Under the pieces are notes generated by a model, which saw only the letters and a program-made list of their open reading frames with translations, was not told the origin of the DNA and searched no databases. 64,000 bases of DNA from Tuctoria greenei (taxonomy: Eukaryota; Streptophyta; Magnoliopsida; Poales; Poaceae), in contig JAYESD010000010.1 of the NCBI GenBank assembly GCA_036927565.1, positions 120,558,866 to 120,622,865 on the forward strand. Reading direction: 5' to 3'. Below, piece after piece: positions 12,905-23,532 of this stretch. Numbering within the stretch: the first letter of the stretch is position 1; each line of letters opens with the position of its first letter. The translations under genes and the position numbers were made by a program.

Positions 12905-13935
12905 GATATTGAATCGTGGTGAGTCATGGCAGAAGTTTGTAATGCAACGATTGTGATCCATGACAAAAGATCCTAACGCCACAAACTGGTGAATCATGGT
13001 AAAAGTTCCTAATGCAACGATTATGTTCCATGGCGATAGATCTTAGCGCCACAAACCAGTATTTCATGGCAACAGATCCTAAAACAACGATAGTGTTTCA
13101 TGGCGATGGATCCTATCGCCACGAACTGGTGAATCGTGGCAAAAGTTCCTAATGCAACGTTTGTGTTTCGTGGCGATAGATCGTAATGCCACGAAGTGGT
13201 GAATCATGGCAAAAGTTCCTAATGCAACGTTTGTGTTTCGTGGCGATAGATCCTAACACCACGAACTGGTGAATCGTGGCAAAAGTTCCTAATGCAACGA
13301 TTATGTTCCGTGGCGATAGATCTTAACGCCACGAACCGGTATTTCATGGAAACAGATCCTAATACAATGATAGTGTTTCGTGGCGATAGATCCTATCGCC
13401 ACGAACATATGAATCGTGGCAAAAGTACCTAATGCAACGTTTGTGTTTCGTGGAGATAGATCCTAACGCCACGAAGTGGTGAATCGTGGCAAAATTTCCT
13501 AATACAACGATTCTGTTCTGTGGCGATAGATCTTAACGCCACGAAATGGTATTTTGTGGCAACAGATCCTAATGTAACGATTGTGTTTCATGGCAATAGA
13601 TCCTATCGTCATGAACTGGTGATGCGTGTCAAAAGTTCCTAATGCAACGATCGTGTTCCATGGCGATAGATGCTAACGCCACAAACTAGTGAATCGTGGC
13701 AACAGATCCTAATGCAACGATCATGTTCTGTGGCGATAGATGATAATGCCACGAACTAGTGAATTGTGGTGATAGATCCTAATGCCACGAACTATTGAAT
13801 CGTGGCAACAGATCCTAATGCAACGATCGGGTTCCGTGGCGATAGATGCTAGTGCCACGAACTAGTGAATCGTGGCAACAAATTTGTGGTGATAGATCCT
13901 AATGCCACAAACTAGTGAATCATGGCAAAAGACCA
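12905..13935 (+). repeat. CACTA subterminal repeat array, about 65-70 bp period
   Basis: About fifteen degenerate tandem units occur. Each combines GAATCGTGGCAAAAGTTCC, AATGCAACGA, TTTCGTGGCGATAGATCC and TAACGCCACGAA. The half-sites TTCGTGGC and GCCACGAA are reverse complements, so most units can fold as hairpins. Placement just inside the CACTA terminus matches the subterminal regions that bind the family's TNPA-type protein. That role is an inference from family knowledge. Confidence 0.85.
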
Positions 13936-13984
13936 AGCTTACTGCAATGATTTAGTATTAGTTGCAGTACAATCATTGCAACAA

Positions 13985-14002
13985 GGCGGAATTCTTGTAG
14001 TG
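13985..14002 (+). other. Right terminal inverted repeat of CACTA element
   Basis: This 18-bp terminus ends TTCTTGTAGTG, the reverse complement of CACTACAAGAA. It marks the exact right end of the transposase-bearing CACTA. Confidence 0.85.
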
Positions 14003-15401
14003 AAAGGAAAACTTTATACACTTCTTAAATGCAAACCGATGCTTGCCTTTGATGAGGGCTTAAGTCAATAGCCAACAATATGAGAAGCTTGATCTTCCGA
14101 GCGAAACTCCTCGTCAATTTCCTTCATAGTCTTTCTACCAAGATTAATATGCACATATTGTAAAAATGTAATTTTGCACTTAATATACGAGGATTCTATT
14201 AAACCAAAAGAATGATCAAGCACTAAATTGGAGTTCAAGTGATTTCTCTATTCGGTTCTCAAAAAACATTGACAAGATTAAGCTTAATCCAAATTGGTTT
14301 ATGAAAACAGTTTATGAGCTTTAATATAAATATTCATATAATGATAGCTACAACTAAATTAATTATATAGTAAGCTAAGTTCTAATAGGGATGAGATTTT
14401 TACATCAAGTTACAGAGGTTATATATGAATTATCAGAAAAATTTCATAATTTTTTAGTGAGTAATTTGGTCACAGCAATTCTCTAAGGCTTTCTCCATTT
14501 ATCTTTATTGGTAAAACATAAGACTTTATCATACAAATAAATGTGATAAATAGGTATGGATGGTTGTAAGGAAACCAATAAAATTGGTTCCACAATTTCC
14601 TAAGCTTTCTACAGATCTTTAAGGAATTTACCCGCTTCAACTATTTTCTGGAATATTAATTGGGATATTCTTGAAATACCATTAACCTAGAGCAAAATTC
14701 CATAATAAAACTAACATAATTACATTCACTGAGGCTGATATTATCTCTCAAAATACAGGTCATCAAAGGAAGACTGTGGCCAAGTTTAATAACTTTTTAA
14801 TAAGTGGATCTCCTATAATTATTTCTCCAAAGTTTTAACTTAAAGAAATTCTATACAAAATTCTAGGGATGTTCATACCAAATAAATTGCTCCAGTGTAA
14901 AGGTCTGGTTATATGGAATCTATCAAAATTGGTTTCATCATTTTTGGAGGTTTCTACAATTATCTATGAATTTATAACTTATTGTAATTTTTGGAATAAC
15001 TTTCCTATTGAAAATCCCGTTCACCCACGGACAGCTGGGCTCCAAGACCAGCTCGACCCACTCAGAGGTGAGCCACATGGGGCCACAGGGATCGATGTGC
15101 ATGGCCGCACAAGATCCCCTGACCCCAGAAGATCCTGCTGGGGTCTTCTTCAACCTCGAGCTTGCCGGCTCAGAGCGGCTGGGCAACGACGACATTCATT
15201 GGTGACACGTCGTAGGTGGATAACGATAGTGGGGTCTAATCCAAATTGGTCACCGCGATTCAGCGAGCATGATAAGAGGGTGAGAAAAGCTCACAGATGG
15301 TCGAAAAAAGCTCTGCAATGGCGCATTCCAGCGAGGTCGCTCTGACCTCTGATAGCAAGAAAAGGGTTGGGAATGGCTCAAAAGCATCACGGTGATGTCC
15401 A
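14003..15401. other. Non-coding, degenerate repeat-like sequence
   Basis: AT-rich sequence to about 15000 with short recurring phrases (rounds of TTTCTAC and AATTGG-like words), then a GC-richer block. It resembles decayed LTR or UTR sequence of a grass retrotransposon, but I cannot name a family. The open frames here (14869-15345 and 15008-15205) match nothing I recognise and overlap in different frames, so I do not call a gene. Confidence 0.4.
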
Positions 15402-15404
15402 TAC
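15402..15404 (+). other. Target-site duplication ATA, left copy
   Basis: ATA directly precedes CACTAC at 15405 and recurs at 19057-19059 after TAGTG. A 3-bp duplication is what CACTA transposition makes. Confidence 0.8.
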
Positions 15405-15784
15405 ACTACGTAAAAACCCAAATAGGAGAAAAAGATGAGCGAAGTGCTAAAAGGAGAATGTCTCTGTAAGCTTAAGCGAGACGAGCCTGCTTCAGCGAGG
15501 ATCTGACATGGCTTGGTTGAACGTACAAGGAGACGTGTTACAATACAATCCGTCTTAGTTAAGTAGGTAAATATGGTCAATTGAGTGAAAATTGACTTCC
15601 ATTCGGATATTTGTGTGATGTATGCTCAAAAGTGTGAAAAATATTACCATTTGAGTGAAAAATTTGACTTTCATTTGTCATATGTGCTCTGTTTCTTATG
15701 GAGTAGTATTGATGCCTTGTGTTCTGTTTCTTAAGGAAGCACTACTGTATATAGCACTTGCTCTGCCCTGAAAAATGGGATACG

Positions 15785-16390
15785 AAAGTGATGCGAGACG
15801 CACTTCATAAAGGTGCGTCTCTTAGGCAAGATAATGTGAGACGAGTTTTTCAAAGCGCATCTCCGATTTAGACGCTTCGATCTGCGTGAATGGCATTACT
15901 GACAACGACTCGCATTAACTCAAAAGAAAAGAGACATTCTCTCATAAAGCACGTCTCCGCTTGTTTTTGTTGGGGCGATAGGTAGACGCGCCCGGCGGTG
16001 GCTCTTATGTGGCGCGTCTCCAATTATTGCCCTGGTACTTTTAGCTCTTTGTCCCACCTCGAAACTCTGAGCGCGTTGCAATGAGGATATAAGGCGTGAC
16101 GTTGCAACGTTCGCAACAAGTTCCGTGTGGACCTTCGTGATGTCAAATTAAACAAAATTTAATCTGGCAATCATGAAGGTTCACATGAAATTTGAGCTTT
16201 TGCATATTAAGTTTTGGCACGGTCCCACATGTCATAGACAATGAATTCAGAGCGCTTCAAATTCTGTGCCCAAATGGCATTATGGCAACGGACGCACATT
16301 AATTCAAAAGAAAAGAGACACGCTTTTCAAAAGTGAGACGCGCTTAGCGGTGGCTCTTCTGAGGCGCGTCTACAATAGTTGCCCTAAGGT
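15785..16390 (+). repeat. Left subterminal region with GAGACGC/GCGTCTC motifs
   Basis: The motif GAGACGC and its complement GCGTCTC recur many times, for example AGACGCACTTC near 15797, GTGCGTCTC near 15816 and GGCGCGTCTC near 16012. One block (about 15885-16040) is repeated in altered form at about 16275-16390, sharing TTAATTCAAAAGAAAAGAGA-like and GGCGGTGGCTCTT-like stretches. This is typical CACTA arm structure. Confidence 0.75.
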
Positions 16391-16985
16391 ACTTTTAGCT
16401 CTCCTACACGCTCTCTTCGCAACAATTAGCACAACTTTTCACTTTTCGCGCACGCTGATCACTTCTCGCCTAGAAACTGCCGCTGTGGCGTCCCCTTCCC
16501 CGGAGGTTGCCGTCGCGTCGGTCGTCTTCCCCGGAGCTCGTCATTGCCTTGACACTGTCCTAAGGTACTTTTAGCTCTCTCGCACGCTCTCTTTGCAACA
16601 CTTATCAAAACTTTTCATGTTTCGTGTGTGCTGATCACTTTTCGCCCTAGAAACCACCGCCGCATCATCCCCTTCCCTGGAGCACACCACCATGTCATCC
16701 CCTTCCCTAGAGCACGCCGTCGTCTTGGTCCGCTTCCCCAGAGCTCGTCACCGCCTTGAAACTGCCCTCTTGATAATTGTGGCGCTGCCACCATCGACCC
16801 TCGACTCCCCGTCGACCAGCTCGGCAGTGCCCTAATAAGGTTTGTTCGCGCTTTGGTTGGAGTTGAAATGGTCCGCGCTTTGGTGGTTCACCGGCCAATT
16901 CTTAGTATATTTTTGGAGTACTACACTTTGGTTGGAGTTGAAATGGTCCGCGCTTTAGTGGTTCACCGGTCAATGTTTAGTATGT
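16383..16985 (+). repeat. Direct duplications inside the left arm
   Basis: A block starting AAGGTACTTTTAGCTCTC near 16385 recurs near 16561. Each copy continues through a heparin-free, C-rich stretch with GCTGATCACTT and TCCCCTTCCC. A second pair, GTTGGAGTTGAAATGGTCCG, occurs near 16856 and 16930 with GGTTCACCGG following. They lie between the subterminal motifs and the gene and may be its promoter or 5' UTR; no function is visible. Confidence 0.65.
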
Positions 16986-17218
16986 TTCCAGAGTCTTACG
17001 CTTAGAGTATTACGCTTTGGCTAAGTACCAGTCAATGTTTAGTGATTTATTTAATGATTGCTTGGTTTGGATTGCCCTTACACTTGGTACATAAATCTTT
17101 TTCTTATTAAGGTACAAATTCCATGAGAAAATTTGCTCCCTTATGTGACCGTTTTTGCGAATGTGACTGAAATTGATAATGTTTTATAGGATTTTAGTGT
17201 TTTTTTGTGAATTTGAAG

Positions 17219-18306
17219 ATGTCTCAGTTGGAGCATCAACAACATATTGAAGAGGAGACTCAGCAGCGGACACATGAAGTGGATGCATCTGTCTCTGGTA
17301 ACATAAGAAAGAAAAGGTCGCAAACGACGTGGCCGACAAACGTTGTGACTGTTGATGAGTCCAATGATGAAGCCGTACCTATGGACCATAATGTGAATAC
17401 GAGACTGTCCAGAATTTGTGGTCTAGCTACTCAGGAAAGGGTGCCGCTAAACCTGCAGAGAATCGATCACTTGACCGAAAATGAAAAGGATGAACTCTTC
17501 GAAAGCTTTATCCAACCATATGTTCAATATACAGAACATAAGAAACAAAAGGGGAAGAAGCTAGCCATGAAGATGATCTCTCATGCATGGAGGACCTATA
17601 AAACTAGGCATCGCGAGTTTTGGAAGAATCATGAAACCTCCTTCCATAAGTATCAACATGTGTCAGAAGAGGACTGGACGAGATTTGTTGAAAAGTGCAA
17701 ATCACAGGAATTTGCCAAGAGCAGTGAACGTATGAAGTGGCTCCTAGTCGTAGCGTTCAACCTGGGTAACCATTGGGTAACTATAGTAATATCTACACGG
17801 TACGACCAGGTCTGGTACTGTGACTCCTCAAGGCCGACATATAAAAAACTGGCGAGCAAAAGACCCGGTCATAGAATGATATCTCTTCCGTTATTGATGA
17901 GTAAGTTCCTTAACATTAGTTTCCTTGCACGATAATTTTACATTAACTATGAATATTTTTGTTTAGGGCTTTTGGACAAGTAAAAGGAAAACACCGACAG
18001 CTTACACATCATACTGCATTAGACGTTCCACAACAAGCTCCAGGCAACACGTGCAGCTTCCACATCTGCCTACAAATGGATTTATTTGGAGAGCAACCTA
18101 ATTGCAATGTATGTGTAAGTGCATTTATTTTACTTTATTACTAATCTTTCACTAAATCTCATTTTATCGTGTGGCAGGACTACGGACCCGCTTTCAGGAA
18201 CGCTGAAGGTCGCAGCCTTGAGCAAATTAGAGACGTCCTATACAGGTTTATCATTTTTGAAATCGTTAATTCAAAGGGAGAATTTCATTACCCAATAGAG
18301 GATTAG
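17219..18306 (+). CDS. Ulp1-like (C48) cysteine protease carried by a CACTA element
   Basis: Predicted as three exons: 17219-17900, about 17967-18114 and 18178-18306. GTAAG donors occur at 17901 and 18115, and AG acceptors end at 17966 and 18177. The start chosen is the ATG giving MSQLEHQQ. The first 130 residues are charged and unassigned. The catalytic region follows: His in GNHWVTIV (about residue 185), Asp in WYCDSSRP (about 202), then Gln and Cys in PQQAPGNTCSFHI in exon 2. All the catalytic positions expected for C48 (SUMO-protease type) peptidases are therefore kept. Exon 3 ends FHYPIED. The exon 1-2 junction is off by one base in my model, so either the splice site lies elsewhere or a frameshift exists. 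Ulp1-like genes are often found in CACTA and Mutator elements; their role there is unknown. Confidence 0.65.
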
Positions 18307-18539
18307 TGACAGTTATTCTTTGTGTAAATTAGTTACATGTTAAGTTGGATGAACATGGAAATTCTGTGTAAATAGTTACTTGGTAACCATGATTTACACT
18401 TTGTTAATATTTGATTGGTGAATGTGTGTACACTTTGTTAATATTTGATTAGTTACATGTTAAGCTGCTATACATATGTTTCTATATGTATATGTTGCTG
18501 ACACAGACAATGCGGCTGCCAAATCCTGGCTAGCTCCAG

Positions 18540-19056
18540 GATGGAGCCGGGAACTAGGAGAATCAGGGGTGGAAGCACTTAATAGGAGACGTGCGTCTAG
18601 CAGGGAGCGTCTCCTATTAACACCGCACTAAACCTGCCTGTAAACAATCCGCGATGCACTGTAAGATAGTACGTATTGGATTACCTAAATAAAGGAGACA
18701 CACTTTCTTATAGCCTGTCTCAGATTAGTCAACAAATCTGCGATGGGCTATCATAAAGCCTATCTCGGATCAGTCAATATATCTGCGACGTGCTGTATTA
18801 GAGCGTGTCTCTCATGTACGCTGATGGGCAACGCGCGCCTTGCTCGTCTCCAATGACCGCATAAAGCCCGTATGTTATGACTCAAAGAAAGGATATCGCT
18901 TTCTTTGAGCTTGTCTCGCACTTAGTCTGATCGGAGACGCGCCGGCTGCACGTCTCTAATGACAACGTAATGCGAGACACCACGACCGAGACGCACCGTT
19001 TTTTCGTCTCTCTTCTTCGTTCAGGCACGTTTCAAATTAGCCTTTCTTACATAGTG
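18540..19056 (+). repeat. Right subterminal region and terminus of the Ulp1 CACTA
   Basis: GAGACG/CGTCTC motifs recur in both orientations (near 18586, 18608, 18703, 18806, 18844, 18950 and 18985). They mirror the left arm, and the region ends TTTCTTACATAGTG at 19056. The bases from 18307 to 18540 are AT-rich 3' UTR containing a direct repeat of TACACTTTGTTAATATTTGATT. Confidence 0.75.
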
Positions 19057-19059
19057 ATA
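19057..19059 (+). other. Target-site duplication ATA, right copy
   Basis: Matches ATA at 15402-15404 on the other side of the element. Confidence 0.8.
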
Positions 19060-21720
19060 ATGTTTTACAAGCCTCAGTTTTCTGCAGCAATGGCCGGAAA
19101 CGACGCCTAGAACCGGTGAACATCTGACTCATGACACCACTAAGCAAAGCTGTCTGTGACTCTTCCACAACAACCACCATGCCGAATTTGTGGTCACCAT
19201 CTCAAACCACATCTACGTTACCACCATGACACATTGCGCTGCATTCGCTGCCAAGCCAAGTCTACGCCAGCAATGTCGCGCTCACGACCACCATCACACT
19301 TTCGTGATCGACATGCTTGAAGTGGACCTCATGAGTGGATTCCCGTCAAACTGCAACATTCGTGAGCCAAGCACCACACCCGCATCTCAGGTGCCAGGGT
19401 ACCATGCCTCGCATGTCGTCTTCCATGACCTGCTTGGCAATGACATCTTCAACTCTAACTGCGAGCCTACCCAAGTTGTAGTCGCAGAGAAGGCGCTTGT
19501 TGACCTTAAGAACTCTCCTACTCCAGTCATCTTCCAACCACTGCACGATGGAGGCTGAGACACTGACCTCTGATCTGATCAAGAAACCCTACCATCTATA
19601 AACGTCGGAACTCACCACCCCTGTTGCCCAAATCCACCATCACAGACGCCCGCGAGCCCTGCGACCGCATGTGCTTGCGAGCCCCACCGCACACATCCAC
19701 TGTGGTAGGCACCCACGAGCCTCACCGCAACTATCCACCATTGCACCTGCCGATGCTCTTCATCGCTGCCGCAACACAGTCCATTCGGGAAGGGTTCACT
19801 GCCACCGGGTACTCCCGTAGTCCCGTCTCGCCACCGTCACCCTCGCTGGCCCATCGCACGACAAAAGGAGCTTCTCGTTGCGCACAGGTCTCCTCCTGCA
19901 GAATCCATCCTCTGCCATTCCAAGGCTCTTTGTTGCCATCGCCATCGTGTCGCGTGCCAACCCGCAACACACCATGAGAAGGAGCTCCCAGTCATGTTGG
20001 GTCTTCACCTGCCGGATCCAACGACCCCTTGCCCACCGATCTGAGCCAGGAGCGGCCTTTAAAATGTTGGCTCGTGAACAACCCGCCAAAGCGGACAGCG
20101 GCCTCCCAATCAGCCTGCACTCTGCGGGTACAACAGCGCAAGCTACACCTTCATTTCGGCACAGAACGCCTTGCGGGAGAGGGGATGAGAATCTGCTGCG
20201 AGCCCCATCAACGCCACTCAGTGGTACGTACATCGTCTTCCCGTGCCATCTTCTTATCCGGCGCCAGCCGCACGCCCGAGATGCATGATTCCCCGATTCG
20301 CCCGGCCGTACAAGCTTGCGGCACGCCCATCCTATTGAGCCATCAACACCCATCGCAAGCACATCGGGTTCCCCCGATCTGGATGCCGCTGCCACCATCA
20401 ACGCCTTCCGCTGTTGGGCATGACCGCGTATGCTTGCGACGCGCCCGAACCTATCGAGCCCCACTGATGTTGCTGTCTACCATGCCCTCATCATCCTCCG
20501 TCGTGCGCCCATGTTGTGCAAGGCCGGCCGCATGCTGGCATCATCCCTTTCGCCGCTATGATCCTGAACCCGCTCCGTGCCGGATGGATCTTCCATCGAA
20601 ACATTAGATCTGGGCGATAGGCTGCCGGTCCCGACCGCGGCCACCCACCGCTCGGTAATGCTACTCCTGAATATTGTGACTGAGACTCGTCTATTCTCGC
20701 CGCCACCTAATTAGTGAGGGAAAGTGAAGGGAAGAAGATCTCCTCCCGTTGACTTCATCCTAGACTGATGCCAGAGCCATCATTATGGCAACCTTCTCCT
20801 CTTCAATTACAGGTACGATCACAAGTATGTTCTAACTCTTATCCATAATCATTTTCTTAATCTTAATTACTTGATCATTAGCTCCTGGATTCCTGATTGT
20901 TGTTTACTCAACTAAGTTACCCAAAGGGACTAAGTAATGCAACAATGACATATGGAGCCCTCTAGTCCACTAATCACCTTCAGGGTTAAGTTTAATCTGA
21001 GATGACCAACTAAGCTTAGGGTTCGAAGTTTAAACCTAGATCAAACTCAGAAATCAGAACTCAAACCAAGATTTAAGAGATTAAGAAGGAGGGGATTCAA
21101 ATATCGAACCGTAGATCCCGCAGCCGGGAAACCTTAACCCTAAGACATATTAAGAGAGGGGCTAGGAGACACACACTGACGTGGTCGTCCTCACCGCTTG
21201 GACCAGCAGTACAGGAAACTGCGCCATTTCTGACGACTATTAGCCCAAGACCGTCGTAATTAAACAAGCCATCATAAGTTAGCATACAATTTACAATGGC
21301 TAGGCCCAAAACCATCATAAAGAAAATAGCCGTCGTAAGTAAGTACATAACTTACGACGGCAACCCTAAAGCCATCGTAGTTTGGCTAACCGTCGTAAAT
21401 CAGTTGATACTATCGGACCCACGAGGCCCACTCTCTACTTCTCTCCCAGAACGCCGTCTCCCGCCCGAGCGCGCATTCGCTGCTGCCGCTGCCGTAGCCG
21501 CCTCCTGACGCTGTCGTCGCGCCGCCTCCCGATGCCGTCACCGTGTCGCCTCCCGCCCAACACCGGAACCACGCCGCCTCCTCGGCGTCATCGCCGCTCC
21601 ACCTCCCCGACATCGTCCCCACGATGCCTCTCCGACGCTGTCATCGAGCCGCCTCCAAGGCTCATCTCCCTCTCCCACCTCCCTCTCCCTCCCGACCGAC
21701 GGCGGTTGCCACCCTCCCCC
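19060..21720. other. GC-rich sequence of unknown origin, no gene supported
   Basis: From 19100 to 20700 many moderately long frames overlap on both strands (for example 19190-19558, 19624-19977, and 19796-20464 on the minus strand). Their translations are Pro/Ser/Arg/His-rich and show no motif I know, as expected of GC-rich non-coding DNA. From 20700 to 21200 the sequence resembles UTR or intron. A hairpin-rich stretch at 21230-21400 is listed separately. From 21420 the sequence is C-rich. This may be the inside of an unidentified DNA transposon, or captured gene fragments. Confidence 0.4.
21230..21400. repeat. Inverted and direct repeats of CGTCGTAAGT-type motifs
   Basis: Motifs such as ACCGTCGTAAT, GCCATCATAAGT, ACCATCATAAAG, GCCGTCGTAAGT and ACCGTCGTAAAT recur in 170 bp. 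Perfect 12-bp arms GCCGTCGTAAGT (21329-21340) and ACTTACGACGGC (21350-21361) make a hairpin with a 9-base loop. This looks like a subterminal region of a DNA transposon. I cannot place its termini, and the rest may lie beyond the Sirevirus inserted at 21726. Confidence 0.55.
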
Positions 21721-21725
21721 ACCAC
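21721..21725 (+). other. Target-site duplication ACCAC, left copy of the Sirevirus
   Basis: ACCAC precedes TGTAAGG at 21726 and recurs at 33727-33731. The 5-bp length is normal for Copia integration. Confidence 0.92.
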
Positions 21726-23194
21726 TGTAAGGATCGAATGCCCAAGGGGGGGGGGGGGTGAATTGGGCTTCTTTTCAAAAATTAAAGCAATAAAAACTTA
21801 ACTACTAAAAGCCCAACTCCCTATGCAAACAACCTATGCATTCAAGTGAATAGTAATTTTGCGGTATATGAAATGCATAAGTGTAACGGGAAAGAAAGAG
21901 TGTGCAAACTCCCGAGAAGAAACAAAGATACGGAGATTTATCCTGTGGTTCGGCAAGATCGTCAAGACCTTCCTACATCTACTTTGTGGCATGCACCAAA
22001 GGATATAGACATTCCCAAGTCACTGAGACTAGGGATCTTCACTAAAAGTCTTCGTTCGCCAACTCCGGCAAGGTGGAGCTCAAGCCTTGTACAAGTTTGA
22101 TACTCCGGGCTTCCACAACCATCTTGGCAAGCTCCAGAAGGCTCTCTCCAATCACCGACTGTTACACGGTGAATACAATCACCAAGAGACACTCCCTTAC
22201 TGCTCTCACTAGAATAGAGACTCCAATCACCAAGAATGGAAGCACACAAACATCATCTCTAGCAAGTTCTAGCCTATCTCTTGGTGTACAAGTGGTGTAA
22301 ATGATATGGAAGTGGTTGCTCAATGTCTTGAATACTTGGTAATGTGTAGAGTAGCTCTGGGCATCATTACCTATCGAAATGACTGGTTGAAGGGCTATAA
22401 ATAGCCAGCTTTCATGAAATAGCCGCTGGAAAAGTAGGCTAACATCACTGTTCTGCAAACACCGGATGATCCAATGTTCTCCCTTTAGTTGTCATCGGTC
22501 GAATACAAATTAGCTGATGTCACTGTGTCAGATATGACCGTTGATCGACCGACGTAACACTTGCTTCACCATCGGATGATCCAGTTATGCTTGATCCAGA
22601 ATGGTCCAGAAATAATTCTTACTGGAATGATTGACCGATGTGTCATAATTGTACATCGGATGATCCGGTGTTACACTTGGTCCAGGGAAATTGCTTACTG
22701 GAATGATCGACCAATGTAACACTTACTTTATCATCGGATGATCCGGTGTATACTTAAGACTGAGGTCTTCTTCTGTTCAGAGCCAACTCGAGCGATGTAG
22801 TATTTTTTGGATACATCGGTTGATCCGGTGAGTTGATTTTGTCTGCTTCGAGTTGTTCTATGTGATTCTTTTGTAATTTGTTCGAGTGACCTCTTATACA
22901 TTTGTTTGAAATGTTCTTCTGATGATGACCAAGTCTTGAGTGCTGTCAATTTTGATGGAATAATTTTGACATATGTGCCTTTTCTTTTAGTCTTCACAAA
23001 AATTGATTGACCTTGTAAAATAAATTGTTTAGGGGTCTCCAATTGTATCCAATGAGCAGTAGATGATATACATATAGAGTTCATTAAGTGTGATGAGTGA
23101 TATGAGAGATCTTGCATCCACAAACTCATTAGTAATATCCAACGGTTGTCATTAATCACCGAAACCATACCTCATGGGGGCCTAGATGTTTTCA
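21726..23194 (-). repeat. 3' LTR of the Sirevirus (1469 bp)
   Basis: Read on the plus strand it starts TGTAAGGATCGAATGCCC and ends TAGATGTTTTCA, matching the right LTR for most of its length. It holds a G-run near 21746, a TATA-like CTATTTATAG (minus strand, 22404-22395) and palindromic motifs such as CATCGGATGATCCGGTG at 22732-22748 and about 22654-22670. It keeps a promoter-region segment that the other LTR lacks. Confidence 0.92.
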
Positions 23195-23210
23195 ATCTCT
23201 CCATTTTTTG
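23195..23210 (-). other. Polypurine tract next to the 3' LTR
   Basis: On the minus strand the sequence ACAAAAAATGGAGAGAT abuts the 3' LTR start (TGAAAACATC). It is purine-rich and in the standard primer position for plus-strand DNA synthesis. Confidence 0.7.
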
Positions 23211-23425
23211 TGATTGATGACAACACAACGAGTAAAGCATAACAGTAATGAAATTAAGAATACGATACTCAAAAGGATATGCAATAAGTACAAGATCCAG
23301 CACACGAAACTCGAAGGCTCAAAAATGATCAATAACATATGAGAGAATAAGTGGCAGACAGATAACTCAAGAATAGCAAATAAGTAGCAAATCTCCCAAA
23401 TTACAAAGGCTCCCAAAAAGATATA

Positions 23426-23501
23426 CTCTCCCCCTACAACTAGGACTCCCCCTAGGACTATGCTAATCCTCCCCCTGACTCTAACTCTTCTCCCCCTTTG
23501 G
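23426..23501 (-). other. Multiple additional polypurine tracts
   Basis: Four GGGGGAG-type tracts occur on the minus strand within 76 bp: AAAGGGGGAGAAG, CAGGGGGAGG, CTAGGGGGAGTC and TAGGGGGAGAG. Such repeated tracts upstream of the 3' LTR are a described feature of Sireviruses and support the lineage call. Confidence 0.75.
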
Positions 23502-23532
23502 CATCAAGACACCAAAAAGGGAAGCCGAGTGC

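Larger units (their letters stand above)
9651..14002 (+). mobile_element. CACTA (En/Spm) transposon, right part with transposase
   Basis: Coding sequence for a TNP2-type transposase starts right at the Copia border. It is followed by a dense subterminal repeat array and a terminus reading GGCGGAATTCTTGTAGTG at 13985-14002. Its reverse complement starts CACTACAAGAATTCC, the standard CACTA end. The left end must lie beyond the Copia and LINE, outside the window. The three bases after the end are AAA; the matching left TSD cannot be seen. Confidence 0.9.
15405..19056 (+). mobile_element. Complete small CACTA element carrying an Ulp1-like gene
   Basis: The left end reads CACTACGTAAAAACCC (15405-15420). 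The right end, reverse-complemented, reads CACTATGTAAGAAAGGC, giving imperfect terminal inverted repeats with a matching 3-bp TSD (ATA). Both arms are packed with GAGACGCG/CGCGTCTC-type subterminal motifs. The 3652-bp element holds one recognisable gene, an Ulp1-like protease, and no TNP2 transposase. It is therefore non-autonomous and would need transposase from elsewhere. Confidence 0.85.

Noticed and set aside
12905..13935. Regularly spaced repeats that could be mistaken for a CRISPR array
   Set aside because: Units are contiguous and degenerate with no unique spacers, and they sit just inside a CACTA terminus in a plant genome.
15008..15205. A short frame with LAGSER, a word also found in kinesin motor domains
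   Set aside because: Only six residues match, the surrounding residues do not fit a kinesin P-loop or switch region, and the frame lies in repeat-like DNA.
19190..20607. Several overlapping ORFs of 100-220 codons on both strands as candidate host genes
   Set aside because: Composition is Pro/Ser/Arg-rich in every frame and no motif is seen; this is what GC-rich non-coding DNA gives.
21846..22300. ORFs inside the Sirevirus LTRs (also at 32553-32950)
   Set aside because: They are present because the LTR is repeated and lie in the non-coding LTR; no protein motif.
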